Shown in pieces: positions 34,222 through 43,764 of a DNA stretch of 64,000 bases. The DNA is from Alcanivorax profundi (GTDB lineage: Bacteria > Pseudomonadota > Gammaproteobacteria > Pseudomonadales > Alcanivoracaceae): contig NZ_QYYA01000005.1 of assembly GCF_003597125.1 (NCBI RefSeq), positions 1-64,000 on the forward strand, in the 5' to 3' direction. The notes below the pieces were generated by a model. It saw only the letters and a list, made by a program, of their open reading frames with translations, had not been told where the DNA came from and searched no databases. The stretch's first letter is position 1; the number at the start of each line of letters is the position of its first letter. A program made the position numbers and the translations under genes.

Positions 34222-35331
34222 ATGCCACTGACACGACGAACATTATTGAGCGCCGGGGCGGCACTGGCCGGGGTGGCTGCCGTGGGGGGCTGGGCGTTCT
34301 GGCAGGGTCGAGGGCAGTCGCCGTTGCTGCTGTCGGCACGCAATGATGATGCCGGTCAGCATTATTGCGCGGGCTATTTTCTCGATGGCAAGCAAGCGTT
34401 CGCCACGCCGGTGCACGAGCGTTGCCATGACATTACCCGCCATCCGTTTTTGCCGCTGGCCCTGTTTGTGGGTCGCCGTCCCTCTCGGGAAAGTTATCTG
34501 ATCGACCTGCGTGACGGGACTCTGGTGCAGACCCTGCACAGCGAACCGCAGCGGCACTTTTATGGCCATGCAGTGTTTCACCGGCAAGGCGAGTGGCTGT
34601 ATGCCACCGAGAATGATCTGAGCGACCCCGGCCGCGGAGTGCTGGGCCGCTACCGGCTGGATCTGGACGCTCTGCGGCTGGTCCGTGATGGCGAGGTGCC
34701 CACCCATGGGGTGGGGCCGCACCAGTTGAAATGGATGCCGGATGGGGAGTCGCTGGTCATTGCCAACGGCGGTATCCGTACCGAAAGCGACAGCCGCGAG
34801 AAAATGAACCTGGATGCCATGGCGCCCAGCCTGGTGATCATGGATCGCCACGGCGAACGGTTCAGCAAGGAAACCCCTGAACATCGCCAAAACAGCATTC
34901 GTCACCTGGCTGTGGCCGATGATGGCACGGTGGTCTCCGGCCAGCAGTACCAGGGCCCGGCCTGGGACAGTGTGCCCTTGCTGGCGATCAAACGTCCGGG
35001 ACAGCCCTACCAGACCTTCCCGGTGGCAACAGAACAGTTGGCCATGATGAATCAGTACACCGCGAGTATTGCCATCCACAGCGAACAACGGTTGGTGGCC
35101 ATGACGGCCCCCCGGGGGAACCGGTTCTTTGTCTGGGATCTGGATACCGCAGAGACGGTGGTGGATACCCCCATGTCGGATTGTGCCGGGGTCGGGGTGG
35201 TGCCCAGCGGCTTTGCCGTGACCTCCGGGCAGGGGCGCTGCCGCCACTTTGATTGCCGGGGGGGAAGCGTGACCAGTGAATGGCTGGATTTGCCCAGCGG
35301 CTGGTGGGACAACCACCTGTGGCTCAGCTGA
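34222..35331 (+). CDS. DUF1513 exported protein
   Basis: A 369-residue protein beginning MPLTRRTLLSAGAALAGVAA, a twin-arginine-like signal (TRRTLL). The body has a beta-propeller flavour, with repeats such as LPLALFVGRRPSRESYLIDL, GHAVFHRQGEWLYATENDL and GPHQLKWMPDGESLVIANG, matching DUF1513, which is commonly the last gene of imelysin loci. A propeller that folds before Tat export would fit a cofactor- or metal-containing protein, but no ligand residue is clear. It lies 51 bp after the second imelysin. Confidence 0.85.
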   Translation: MPLTRRTLLSAGAALAGVAAVGGWAFWQGRGQSPLLLSARNDDAGQHYCAGYFLDGKQAFATPVHERCHDITRHPFLPLALFVGRRPSRESYLIDLRDGTLVQTLHSEPQRHFYGHAVFHRQGEWLYATENDLSDPGRGVLGRYRLDLDALRLVRDGEVPTHGVGPHQLKWMPDGESLVIANGGIRTESDSREKMNLDAMAPSLVIMDRHGERFSKETPEHRQNSIRHLAVADDGTVVSGQQYQGPAWDSVPLLAIKRPGQPYQTFPVATEQLAMMNQYTASIAIHSEQRLVAMTAPRGNRFFVWDLDTAETVVDTPMSDCAGVGVVPSGFAVTSGQGRCRHFDCRGGSVTSEWLDLPSGWWDNHLWLS

Positions 35332-35364
35332 CGTCGCCGCCTTTTTGTGGTGAGGCTGGCGGAG

Positions 35365-35775
35365 TCAGTGTTCGCCCGCACACTCGTTGTGATCGCTCAA
35401 GACTTCAATCACGCGGCATTCCCCCTGATGGCCGTGGGCGCATGCTTCAATCATGCGGTCCAGTTCATCGCGCAGGGCGCAGAGGGCGCGAATGCGTTGC
35501 TCCACGGCCTGGCGGTGGCGGCGGGCAATGGCATCGGCATGGCCATGCTGTTCGCTCAGTGCCAGTAGTTCGCGAATATCGTCCAGGGTAAAGCCGAGCT
35601 CCCGGCTGTGGCGGATAAAGCCCAGCCGTTCCCGGTGACGCGGTTGATAGCGTCGCTGCCCCCCTTCGCTGCGTGCCGGCTCTGGCATCAGCCCGATCTT
35701 CTCGTAATAGCGAATGGTTTCCACCTTGCAGCCGGTGACCTTGCTCAGGGTGCCAATGGAAAACAGGGTGCTCAT
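35365..35775 (-). CDS. MerR family metal-responsive regulator
   Basis: ATG 35775 with GGAGG four bases away gives 136 residues. The winged helix-turn-helix (residues 5-26, SIGTLSKVTGCKVETIRYYEKIGL) is typical of MerR. The C-terminus has Cys99, Cys112, Cys120 and Cys132; the CAHGHQGEC loop (Cys112-Cys120, seven residues apart) has the same spacing as the copper loop of CueR as I remember it, but the family call (CueR, ZntR, CadR-like) is open. It is divergent from a cation-transporter gene and the intervening promoter has the MerR-type long spacer. Confidence 0.8.
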   Translation of the reverse strand: MSTLFSIGTLSKVTGCKVETIRYYEKIGLMPEPARSEGGQRRYQPRHRERLGFIRHSRELGFTLDDIRELLALSEQHGHADAIARRHRQAVEQRIRALCALRDELDRMIEACAHGHQGECRVIEVLSDHNECAGEH

Positions 35776-35897
35776 GCTGCCTCCAGCAGGACAATGAAAA
35801 GGTGCGTCGCGGATTAGGAAAAGCTGGTTGTCAGACGTCAGACTTTCAAACTGGCCACTTTCCTTTCTTCTCGCCCGCGATGAACCAAAGAAAAGCC

Positions 35898-35928
35898 TTG
35901 AACCTGTAGTCACTATAGCTTTTTTAAT
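35898..35928 (+). promoter_or_regulatory. MerR-type promoter/operator
   Basis: A -35 box TTGAAC at 35898-35903 and a -10 box TTTAAT at 35923-35928 are separated by 19 bp, the over-long spacer that MerR regulators untwist. The spacer holds an imperfect palindrome CCTGTAGTCACTATAGC. It would drive the cation transporter at 35962. Confidence 0.7.
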
Positions 35929-35961
35929 GGGGGCAGAGTGAATCAGAACAAGGAGACAGGC

Positions 35962-36576
35962 ATGGCATGTTGCGATACCGATCTGAGCGCCCCCCAGGCC
36001 CCCGCATACCGTCGGGTGTTGTGGGTTGTGCTATGGATCAATGCGGTAATGTTCGGGGTGGAAGCCACCACCGGGGTATTGGCGGATTCCCGGGCTTTGC
36101 AGGCCGATGCGCTGGACTTTCTCGGTGATGCCAGCACCTATGGCCTGACCCTGTGGGCATTGGGCCAGTCGCTCACCTGGCGGTTACGGGCGGCGCGGAT
36201 CAAGGGCTGGTCCCTGCTGGTCATGGGCGTACTGGTGCTGGCCAACAGTGGTTGGGCGCTGGTGCAGGGCAGTGAGCCAGTGGGCGAAACCATGATGGGC
36301 GTTGCGGCGCTGGCGCTGGTGGCCAATGTGGTCAGCGCGGTGTTGCTGCTGCGTCACCGGCAGGGGGATGCCAATATCCGCTCGGCCTGGCTGTGCTCAC
36401 GCAATGATGCCATCGCCAATCTGGCGGTGCTGGCGTCTGGCAGCCTGGTGATTTGGGCGGACAGTCGCTGGCCGGACCTGTTGGTGGCAGGGGTGATTGC
36501 GGCCCTGTTTACCCACAGTGCAGTGTCGATCTTGCGGCAGGCAAATCGCGAGGCCGTGCCGCATCGCGCCTGCTGA
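35962..36576 (+). CDS. Short cation diffusion facilitator-type transporter
   Basis: ATG 35962 with AAGGAG seven bases upstream gives 204 residues; a GTG at 35938 has no ribosome site. Six membrane helices cover residues 25-185. In helix 2 the metal-site region reads LQADALDFLGDASTYGL, and in helix 5 RSAWLCSRNDAIANLAVL. The Asp residues are kept but the histidines of zinc-type CDF proteins are replaced, and the cytoplasmic C-terminal dimerisation domain is missing. An N-terminal ACCDTDL may bind metal. The MerR-type gene next door suggests a metal-induced exporter; which metal is unknown. Confidence 0.75.
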   Translation: MACCDTDLSAPQAPAYRRVLWVVLWINAVMFGVEATTGVLADSRALQADALDFLGDASTYGLTLWALGQSLTWRLRAARIKGWSLLVMGVLVLANSGWALVQGSEPVGETMMGVAALALVANVVSAVLLLRHRQGDANIRSAWLCSRNDAIANLAVLASGSLVIWADSRWPDLLVAGVIAALFTHSAVSILRQANREAVPHRAC

Positions 36577-36648
36577 CAGCGGGGCGGCTGGTGTCCACGA
36601 GGACGCCAGCGTATGGTGCTAAACTTATGTTTTACCGGCACCGCAGTT

Positions 36649-36864
36649 ATGGATTTGAAACACGAAGACTTGAAAGCGCTGGTTGAGCGCACCATGCCCT
36701 TTGGCAAATATCAGGGGCGGGTACTGATCGACCTGCCCGAGCCTTACCTGCTGTGGTTTGCCGACAAGGGTTTTCCGAAGGGCGAACTGGGGCGTTACAT
36801 GGCGTTGGCCTTGATGCTGAAAATGGATGGCACGGAAAAACTGCTGGATCCGCTGCGCGCCTGA
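36649..36864 (+). CDS. DUF3820 family protein
   Basis: ATG 36649 gives 71 residues: MDLKHEDLKALVERTMPFGK, then GRVLIDLPEPYLLWFADKGF. This MPFGKYQGR and LPEPYLLWF pattern is that of the DUF3820 family, small cytoplasmic proteins of unknown function; some relatives are fused to exonuclease-like domains. The longer frame to 36613 adds residues with no ribosome site. Gaps of 72 bp upstream and 61 bp downstream give no clear operon. Confidence 0.8.
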   Translation: MDLKHEDLKALVERTMPFGKYQGRVLIDLPEPYLLWFADKGFPKGELGRYMALALMLKMDGTEKLLDPLRA

Positions 36865-36925
36865 TAGGCTCCAGTCGCTGCGGCGTTAGTGCCAGTGTGT
36901 CCCTATTTTTTAAAAGGAAAAAAGC

Positions 36926-37606
36926 ATGTCCCGATTGCAACCGCTTACCGAGTCTGTCTGGCACGTTGCAGTTCCTCATGCCTTCATGGGGCTTCATGTC
37001 GGCGCGCGCATGACGGTGGTGAAACTGTCTTCTGGCGGTTTGCTGCTGCATTCCCCCATTCCGGTAGATGATGCCCTCGCAGAGGAGCTGGCGGCACTGG
37101 GCGACGTGACCCACATCGTTTGCCCTAACCTGTTCCATCATGTTTATGCGGGTGAGGTGAAAGCCCGTTATCCGCAGGCGCTGTTGCATGGCCCGGCGAA
37201 GCTGGTCAGTAAGCGCAAGGACCTGACCTTTGATGCGACCCTGTCTGAAACGCCACACCCGGACTGGGGCCAGGATTTTGAGCTGGTCTTTATCGACGGC
37301 TCGATGATTCACGAGACAGTGTTTTTCCATGTGGCCAGCCGGACTTTGATCGCGGCGGACCTGATCGAAAACTTCCAGCAATGTGACCATGGCGTGACCC
37401 GCTGGTACCTGAAACTGGGTGGGTTGTGGAAAAAGCCGGGTTGGCACCCGCTGCTGCGGCTGGTGTATCTGAACCGCAAAAAGGCGCGAGCCAGTGTCAC
37501 TCGCATTCTGGACTGGCCGACGGAGCGGTTGTGTCTCTCCCACGGGGAGGTGATTACCGAGCATGCCCGCAACGCGCTGTATCTGGGTCTACGCTGGCTG
37601 TTGTAG
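36926..37606 (+). CDS. DUF4336 protein (metallo-beta-lactamase-like fold)
   Basis: A 226-residue protein preceded by AAAGGAAAAAAGC. It has the DUF4336 pattern: LHSPIPVDDALAEELAALGD, THIVCPNLFHHVYAGEVK and LCLSHGEVI near the end. The fold is related to metallo-beta-lactamases, with His-His in LFHHVY and His in SHGEV as candidate metal ligands, but the canonical HxHxDH motif is absent. Function unknown. A strong terminator follows 17 bp after the stop. Confidence 0.78.
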   Translation: MSRLQPLTESVWHVAVPHAFMGLHVGARMTVVKLSSGGLLLHSPIPVDDALAEELAALGDVTHIVCPNLFHHVYAGEVKARYPQALLHGPAKLVSKRKDLTFDATLSETPHPDWGQDFELVFIDGSMIHETVFFHVASRTLIAADLIENFQQCDHGVTRWYLKLGGLWKKPGWHPLLRLVYLNRKKARASVTRILDWPTERLCLSHGEVITEHARNALYLGLRWLL

Positions 37607-37622
37607 CTCGCACTGACGCACA

Positions 37623-37656
37623 GCGACCGCTCTCAGGAGCGGTCGCCTTTCTTTCT
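37623..37656 (+). terminator. Rho-independent terminator
   Basis: GCGACCGCTC and GAGCGGTCGC form a 10-bp stem around TCAG, followed by CTTTCTTTCTTT. It closes the DUF4336 transcript before the macA operon. Confidence 0.8.
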
Positions 37657-37744
37657 TTCCAGCCTCTGGCTTGCACTCTCTCTCCACATTTCTTGCACCT
37701 TTGCGGTCTATCGTTTCCTCCATCATTAATGGTGTGGAAATGTC

Positions 37745-38908
37745 ATGGCTGTCTGGATTCGCCGTTACCGGAAAACGGCTGTTATATCGCTGATTCTAAT
37801 TGTGCTGTTGCTGGTCATGGCATGGCGCTGGGGATCGGCGTCATCGCCTGACAGGCAGTGGCAAATGGCCACTGTCGAGCGGGGGGATGTGGAGGAGCTG
37901 GTGACCGCACTGGGAACACTCGAGCCCAAAGATTACGTGGATGTGGGGGCTCAGGTGTCTGGCCAGCTTACTCGCTTGCATGTGGAGGTCGGGGAGACTG
38001 TCGAAGAGGGGCAGTTGCTGGCGGAGCTGGATGCCTCGGTGCAGCAGACCAAAGTGGATGCCGGGCTGGCGGAAATGGAATCCTTGCAGGCACAGCTCGA
38101 GCAGCGTCAGGCGGAACTGGAACTGGCGCGATTACAGTATCAACGCCAGCAGCGCCTGCGTGGTGCTGATGCCACCAGCGACGATGCATTTCAGAGTGCT
38201 CGCTCGGCCCTGCTGGTGACCGAGGCGCAAATCAAAGTGCTCCAGGCCCAGCTGCGCCAGAAACAGGCCAGTGTGGAAGGGGATCAGGCGAATCTGGGGT
38301 ACGCCAGAATCTACGCTCCGCGCAGTGGCACGGTGGTGAGCATGGAGGCCCGCGAAGGTCAGACCCTGAACGCCAACCAGACCACGCCCACGCTGATGCG
38401 GATTGCCGATCTTTCTACCATGACTATTTCCACCCAGGTGTCAGAGGCTGATGTGCATCGCCTTCGGGCAGGCATGCCGGTGTACTTCAATACCCTGGGG
38501 AATAATCGCCAGCGCTATGACAGCGAGTTGCGGCAAGTATTGCCGACCCCGGAAGTGGTCAACAATGTGGTGCTGTACACCGCGGAGTTTGATGTGGGTA
38601 ATGAGCAGGCTCAGCTCATGTCCGGTATGACCGCTCAGGTCTTCTTCGTGGTGAATGCGGCGGAAAATGTGTTGAGTCTGCCGGTGGCAGCGGTCAAGCG
38701 TTCCGGGCGCGGGCAGTGGAAAGTCCAGGTGCTCGATGGCAAGGGTGAGCCACAGGATCAACCGGTACAGGCGGGTATCAATAACCGCGTGCGCATCGTC
38801 ATCAACGAGGGACTGGAAGAGGGTGACACCGTGGTGCTGGGGGCGGCAGGTCCGGCCATGGAGCCGTCGAAAGACAATGACCGCCCGCGCCGTCGGGGAC
38901 TGTTCTGA
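37745..38908 (+). CDS. macA: MacA-like periplasmic adaptor of an ABC efflux pump
   Basis: A 387-residue protein with an N-terminal membrane anchor (residues about 12-28, [16 protein letters not shown]). A barrel-lipoyl half-motif ([32 protein letters not shown]) and its partner ([21 protein letters not shown]) bracket a coiled-coil hairpin (residues about 95-185). It couples the MacB transporter to an outer-membrane channel. The start of macB overlaps its stop (TGATG), and the outer-membrane factor follows, giving a complete tripartite pump. Confidence 0.88.
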   Translation: MAVWIRRYRKTAVISLILIVLLLVMAWRWGSASSPDRQWQMATVERGDVEELVTALGTLEPKDYVDVGAQVSGQLTRLHVEVGETVEEGQLLAELDASVQQTKVDAGLAEMESLQAQLEQRQAELELARLQYQRQQRLRGADATSDDAFQSARSALLVTEAQIKVLQAQLRQKQASVEGDQANLGYARIYAPRSGTVVSMEAREGQTLNANQTTPTLMRIADLSTMTISTQVSEADVHRLRAGMPVYFNTLGNNRQRYDSELRQVLPTPEVVNNVVLYTAEFDVGNEQAQLMSGMTAQVFFVVNAAENVLSLPVAAVKRSGRGQWKVQVLDGKGEPQDQPVQAGINNRVRIVINEGLEEGDTVVLGAAGPAMEPSKDNDRPRRRGLF

Positions 38909-40842
38909 TGGCGTTGATTGAACTGCGCAATATCCGCAAGCGCTACCCCGCGGGGGAGCAGGATGTGGAGGTATTGCACGGCATTGATCTGGCCATCGAG
39001 GCCGGGGAATTTGTAGCCATCATGGGCAGCTCCGGGTCAGGCAAGTCTACCCTGATGCACATTCTGGGTTGCCTTGATCAGCCTAGTGACGGCGAGTACC
39101 GTTTTGCCGGCCAGGCGGTCACGGCCATGGATCACGAACAGCTGGCCTGGTTGCGCCGGGAAATGTTTGGCTTCGTGTTCCAGAGTTATCACCTGATCGG
39201 AACGGCCAGTGCCTGGGAAAACGTGGCGCTGCCGGCCATTTATGCCGGGGTGTCCCGCGAAGAGCGCAAGCAGCGTGCGCAGGCATTGCTGACCAGCCTT
39301 GGACTGGAAGAGCGTCTGGAAAATCGCCCGAACCAGTTATCCGGTGGTCAGCAGCAACGGGTCTCTATCGCCCGTGCCTTGATGAATGGCGGCAAGGTGA
39401 TTCTGGCCGATGAACCCACCGGGGCACTGGACAGTGTCAGCGGTGACGCTGTCATGGCACAGCTGCGCAGCCTGGCCGAGCAGGGCCATACGGTGATCGT
39501 GATTACCCACGATGCCAAAGTGGCGTCCCACGCTGACCGGGTGGTGGAAATTCATGATGGTGATGTGATCAACGACACCCGTCATCAACCCCATCAGCAG
39601 GATCGTGCCCAGCCGGTATCCCGCCCGCCGCGCCAGTCGGCATTGCCCGACCTGGGCGAAGTGCTGGAAGCGGTGATCATGGCATTGCGTTCGTTGCGGG
39701 CCAACTGGATGCGCACCGTGCTGACCTTGCTCGGTATCGTGATTGGTGTTGGCGCGGTGGTGGTGATGCTGGCGATCGGCGAAGGCGCCAAGCAGGACGT
39801 GGTCGCCCGCATCAATGACCGTGGCACCAACCTGTTGGTGATCCGACCTGACCGGGGCCAGCAACGGGTCGCCGACGGCGTGATTGCGACACTGGTACCA
39901 GAGGATGCCGAGGCGCTGAAAAAGTTACCGAACATTCGCACTGCAGTACCTGAGATTTCCGGTAACGTGACCGCTCGTGCCAACAGCAAGGATGTCTCTA
40001 CCAGTGTGCAGGCCGTCAGCGAAGATTTTCCGTCGCTGCGAGACTGGCACCCGGTGTCGGGGATTTTCTTTGGCCAGCAGGACATGAACAGTTATGCCCC
40101 GGTGGCGGTGATCGGGCAAACCGTAAAGGCCAATCTGTTTCCCGATAGCGATCCGCTTGGCCAGTTCTTGATGCTTAACAGTATTCCCTTTCAGGTCATC
40201 GGGGTGATGGGCAGCCAAGGAGCCACCGACTGGGGGGATGATCAGGACGATGTGGTTATCGTGCCGCTCTCTACCGGCACCCTCAGGCTGTTTGGACAAA
40301 ACTATCTGCGCTCCATCACATTGGCGGTGCAGGATGTCTCGCAAATTGATGCCACCGAAAAGGCCGCGGTGGCCTTGCTGACCGCCCGCCACGGGCGCGA
40401 GGATGTGCGTGTTTTCAACATGGCCTCGCTGTTGGACATGGTGTCGGAAACCCAGAACACCCTGACCCTGTTGCTCGGCTCGATTGCCGCCATTTCCTTG
40501 CTGGTGGGCGGGATCGGGGTGATGAATATCATGCTGGTCAGCGTTACCGAGCGAATTCATGAAATCGGTATTCGCATGGCGACGGGCGCACGGCAGCGAA
40601 ACATTCTCCAGCAATTTCTGACCGAGTCCGTGGTGGTGTCCGCGCTGGGAGGTGTGGTCGGTGTGGTGGTTGGTATTCTCGTCGGTTCGTTGCTGGAATG
40701 GTTGGGCATGGCGATTGTGTTTTCCGTCCCGGTGATGGTGGCGTCTTTTGTGTGCGCAGCGGGCATTGGTCTGCTGTTCGGTTTTGCTCCCGCCTTGAAG
40801 GCCGCGCGCCTGAATCCTGTGGAGGCGCTCAGTAATGATTAA
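38908..40842 (+). CDS. macB: MacB-like ABC transporter, fused ATPase-permease
   Basis: A 644-residue protein. The N-terminal ATPase has the Walker [10 protein letters not shown] (residues 40-48), signature [15 protein letters not shown] and Walker [13 protein letters not shown]. The C-terminal membrane part has a helix at about 270-295, a large periplasmic domain, and three helices at the end (about 520-640, with [23 protein letters not shown]). This MacB mechanotransmission fold pumps substrates from the periplasm to the outer membrane rather than across the inner membrane. Known substrates are macrolides, haem and peptides; none can be named here. Confidence 0.92.
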   Translation: MALIELRNIRKRYPAGEQDVEVLHGIDLAIEAGEFVAIMGSSGSGKSTLMHILGCLDQPSDGEYRFAGQAVTAMDHEQLAWLRREMFGFVFQSYHLIGTASAWENVALPAIYAGVSREERKQRAQALLTSLGLEERLENRPNQLSGGQQQRVSIARALMNGGKVILADEPTGALDSVSGDAVMAQLRSLAEQGHTVIVITHDAKVASHADRVVEIHDGDVINDTRHQPHQQDRAQPVSRPPRQSALPDLGEVLEAVIMALRSLRANWMRTVLTLLGIVIGVGAVVVMLAIGEGAKQDVVARINDRGTNLLVIRPDRGQQRVADGVIATLVPEDAEALKKLPNIRTAVPEISGNVTARANSKDVSTSVQAVSEDFPSLRDWHPVSGIFFGQQDMNSYAPVAVIGQTVKANLFPDSDPLGQFLMLNSIPFQVIGVMGSQGATDWGDDQDDVVIVPLSTGTLRLFGQNYLRSITLAVQDVSQIDATEKAAVALLTARHGREDVRVFNMASLLDMVSETQNTLTLLLGSIAAISLLVGGIGVMNIMLVSVTERIHEIGIRMATGARQRNILQQFLTESVVVSALGGVVGVVVGILVGSLLEWLGMAIVFSVPVMVASFVCAAGIGLLFGFAPALKAARLNPVEALSND

Positions 40843-42193
40843 GAAAATGATATGTGTGATGTGTGTGGCGGTGCTGTCCGGCTGTGCCATGACATCCGGC
40901 CTTGACGCACCGGAGCAAGCCATGCCGGAACAATGGCTCAACCAGCAGCAAGACAGTGAGGCGATGATCAACCATCCGCAGTGGTGGCAGCAGTTCAACA
41001 GCCAGGAACTGAACCTGCTTGTGGGCCAGGCGCTGGCTGCCAATACCGATTTGTTGGCTGCGGCCGCACGGGTCGAGCAGGCTGATGCGCAACTGACCCA
41101 GGCAGGTGCTGCCCTGTTTCCTTCGTTGGGCCTGAGTGCAGGTGGTGGACGCAGTGGCGTGTTCGGCGAAAGCGGCAGCACGGACAATTACAACGCGTCG
41201 CTGAATGCCAGTTACGAGCTGGACCTTTGGGGGCAGATTCGCAACAGCCGGGATGCGGCGCGAGCCTCTTTGCTGGCCAGTCAGTTCAGTCGCGATACGG
41301 TGCAACTCACGGTGATCGCCAGCGTGGTGAATACCTATCTGCAGGTGTTGTACCTGCAAGACAACCTGGCCCTGTCTGAAGAAAACCTGAAGCTCGCCCA
41401 GCAGGTGCTTGATGTGGTCGAGTCCAAAGTCGAAAACGGTGCGGTCTCGCCGCAGGACCTGGCCCAGCAGAAAACGGTGGTGGCCAACGCCAAGGCGCAG
41501 CTGCCGTCCCTGCGTCACCAGTTACGGCAGAGCCGGTATGCCCTGGCCGTGCTGGTGGGGGAAATGCCCCAGGTATTTCAGGTGGGGGGTGGCACCCTGG
41601 ACGGTTTGCAGCTGCCCGAGATTCAGGCTGGCTTGCCGGATCAGGTGCTCGCCCAGCGGCCGGATATTGCTCAAGCCCAGGCGCAGCTGATGGCTGCGGA
41701 TTATTCCGTGGCTGCGGCCCGGGCTGATTACTGGCCCTCCATTACCCTGACCGGTAGCGGCGGCTATGCCAGCAGCGCCCTGTCGTCACTGTTTAACGGT
41801 GATGCGGTGTACAGCCTGGGTGTCTCGCTGGCCCAGACCCTGTTCGACGGTGGCGCCCGCGGTGCCCGGATCGACCAGAGCAAGGCCGCCTGGGAGGAGC
41901 AGGTGGCAAGCTACACCGGTACCTTGCTGGTGGCTCTGCAGGAAGTGGAGCAGTCCCTGAGCAATGTGCAGGCGCTGGCCGATCAGCAGCAGTATCGCGA
42001 GGAAGCCTACACCCAGGCGGAGGAAGCCTACCGGGTGGCGCAGGTGCGCTATCAGGAAGGTGAAACCGAACTCACCGATGTGCTCAGTGCGCAGAGCAGT
42101 TTCAACAATGCCCGCCAGAACAGCCTGGAACTGATTTATAACCAGTACCAGTCCCGCGTCACGCTGTACCGGGTGCTGGGAGCCTCTGAATAA
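40835..42193 (+). CDS. TolC/OprM-type outer-membrane efflux lipoprotein (NodT family)
   Basis: A 452-residue protein with a lipobox ([10 protein letters not shown]). It shows the NodT-type repeat with two outer-membrane-factor halves: residues about 60-250 and 270-440, with typical helices [14 protein letters not shown]-like ([13 protein letters not shown]) and [29 protein letters not shown]. Three copies would build a trans-periplasmic tunnel docked on MacA. The gene overlaps macB by 8 bp, so all three are coupled in one operon. Confidence 0.88.
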   Translation: MIKKMICVMCVAVLSGCAMTSGLDAPEQAMPEQWLNQQQDSEAMINHPQWWQQFNSQELNLLVGQALAANTDLLAAAARVEQADAQLTQAGAALFPSLGLSAGGGRSGVFGESGSTDNYNASLNASYELDLWGQIRNSRDAARASLLASQFSRDTVQLTVIASVVNTYLQVLYLQDNLALSEENLKLAQQVLDVVESKVENGAVSPQDLAQQKTVVANAKAQLPSLRHQLRQSRYALAVLVGEMPQVFQVGGGTLDGLQLPEIQAGLPDQVLAQRPDIAQAQAQLMAADYSVAAARADYWPSITLTGSGGYASSALSSLFNGDAVYSLGVSLAQTLFDGGARGARIDQSKAAWEEQVASYTGTLLVALQEVEQSLSNVQALADQQQYREEAYTQAEEAYRVAQVRYQEGETELTDVLSAQSSFNNARQNSLELIYNQYQSRVTLYRVLGASE

Positions 42194-42322
42194 CTCCTTG
42201 CGTACTCAGCGTGGCCTGAAGCGTTCAGCAGTTGTGTCTTGTCTCGAAGGGAAGGGATGCTCCCTGGAAGGTGGCCGGGCCGCGGAGGAATCCTGAGGGG
42301 TATTCTGCGATTTCCTCACCCA

Positions 42323-42367
42323 AGAGGGCACAGAGATCACCGGGGAAGGTGAAATTCTGTGCCCTCT
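42323..42367. repeat. Inverted repeat with CTCTGTGCC arms
   Basis: AGAGGGCACAGA at 42323-42334 is the exact inverse of TCTGTGCCCTCT at 42356-42367, separated by 21 bp. A related pair occurs at 61226-61300. The arms could act as a transcript end, or be an interspersed palindromic element. Confidence 0.65.
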
Positions 42368-42445
42368 GTCTTTCTTTGATACGGTTTGCCGGTGGCAGCT
42401 CGAATCGACAGAATATGGGACTCTTTCTGCGTTCCCGGATAGCCC

Positions 42446-43357
42446 GTGCTTCCTTTGGTGTATCACCCCGACTACAGTTTCCCTTTTCCCGGCAAACACC
42501 GTTTTCCCATGGAAAAATTTTCCCTGCTGCAGGGGTATCTGCGCAGCAAGGGGATTGCCCGTGGCGACAATGAATTTCGTCCCGGCCGGGCAAAGCCTGC
42601 GTTGTTAAGTCAGGCCCATTGTCCACAGTATGTGTCGGCCATGGTGAATGGCACGCTGGAGAGCAAGGCATTACGGCGCATGGGCTTGCCGTGGAGCGAG
42701 GGGTTGATGAAGCGCACCTGCATTGCGCCCATGGGCACCCTGATGACGGCGCAGCTGGCCCTCCAGCATGGTCTCGCGTGTCACCTGGCCGGAGGCACTC
42801 ACCATGCCCATTACGATTTCGGTTCCGGTTTCTGCATCTTCAATGACCAAGCCTTTGCGGTGCAGCAATTGCTTGCCCGGGGGGCTGTGGAAACCGTGCT
42901 GTTGTTTGATTGCGATGTGCATCAGGGCGACGGCACGGCAGCCATGCTGGCGCAAGAGCCGCGGGCATTTACCTGCTCGATTCATTGCGAGAAAAATTTT
43001 CCGGTCAGAAAAATGCACAGTGATCTGGATGTGGGGTTGCCGCCGGGAATGACTGATGGCGATTATCTTGATGTGGTGTTCGATACCCTGGAGCGGTTGC
43101 TGGATCAGCTGCAGCCGGATCTGGTGTTCTATGATGCCGGGGTGGATATTTATGCGCAGGATCCGCTGGGGCGTCTGGCTGTTTCCGAACAGGGCATCGC
43201 TGACCGGGACCGCGGTGTCATCGAGCGTTGTCGCCGCCGGCATATTCCGGTGGCGACGGTGATAGGTGGCGGCTACGATGATGACCGTGATGCGCTGGCG
43301 CGCCGTCACGCCATCGTGATTGAGGAAGCGGCCACAATAGCGGCCTTGTCCCCGTAG
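42446..43357 (+). CDS. Histone-deacetylase family amidohydrolase
   Basis: GTG 42446 gives 303 residues; no strong ribosome site is seen. Signature elements of the zinc deacetylase fold: GGTHHAHYDFGSGFCIFND (His-His and the Gly-rich active-site loop), VLLFDCDVHQGDGTA (Asp and His metal ligands) and VFYDAGVDIYAQDPLG (second Asp ligand). Bacterial members deacetylate small molecules such as polyamines or acetoin rather than histones; the substrate is not identifiable. It is followed 20 bp later by cbiX, which has no obvious link. Confidence 0.87.
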   Translation: MLPLVYHPDYSFPFPGKHRFPMEKFSLLQGYLRSKGIARGDNEFRPGRAKPALLSQAHCPQYVSAMVNGTLESKALRRMGLPWSEGLMKRTCIAPMGTLMTAQLALQHGLACHLAGGTHHAHYDFGSGFCIFNDQAFAVQQLLARGAVETVLLFDCDVHQGDGTAAMLAQEPRAFTCSIHCEKNFPVRKMHSDLDVGLPPGMTDGDYLDVVFDTLERLLDQLQPDLVFYDAGVDIYAQDPLGRLAVSEQGIADRDRGVIERCRRRHIPVATVIGGGYDDDRDALARRHAIVIEEAATIAALSP

Positions 43358-43377
43358 TCGCCACTCAAGGAGTTCTC

Positions 43378-43764
43378 ATGTCCAAAGCACTGTTGATCAT
43401 GGCCCATGGTAGCCGCAGTGATACCGCCAACGACGAATTTCGCGCGTTGGTGGAGACGGTGGCAGAATCCGCCCACGCCGCCGGCGAGGAATATGTGGCC
43501 GTGCTGCCCTGTTTTCTAGAGCTGGCGTTTCCTTCCCTGATCGAGGCAATCCAGCAACTGGAGCACCAGCCGGTGACACATGTGCAGTTGTACCCCTTGT
43601 TCTTCAACAAGGGCAAGCATGTGGGCCGGGACATTCCCGCCCAGATCGAGGATGCCCGGGCGCGGTTCCCGGAACTGTCCATCGAGTTGCTGGATTACTT
43701 CGGCAACGCCAAGGGGTTGGCGCCGCTGGTGTTGAGCCATATTGTGGCGCAGTCTGGCGACTAG
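43378..43764 (+). CDS. cbiX: Sirohydrochlorin chelatase, CbiX/SirB type
   Basis: A 128-residue protein, the length of the short single-domain CbiX family. His10 in MAHGSRS is the metal-handling histidine of the family; the second conserved region FFNKGKHVGRDIP carries another histidine. It inserts Co2+, Fe2+ or Ni2+ into sirohydrochlorin in cobalamin or sirohaem synthesis; no neighbouring tetrapyrrole genes show which. AAGGAG precedes the ATG. Its stop codon overlaps the stop of lpxR on the other strand. Confidence 0.85.
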   Translation: MSKALLIMAHGSRSDTANDEFRALVETVAESAHAAGEEYVAVLPCFLELAFPSLIEAIQQLEHQPVTHVQLYPLFFNKGKHVGRDIPAQIEDARARFPELSIELLDYFGNAKGLAPLVLSHIVAQSGD

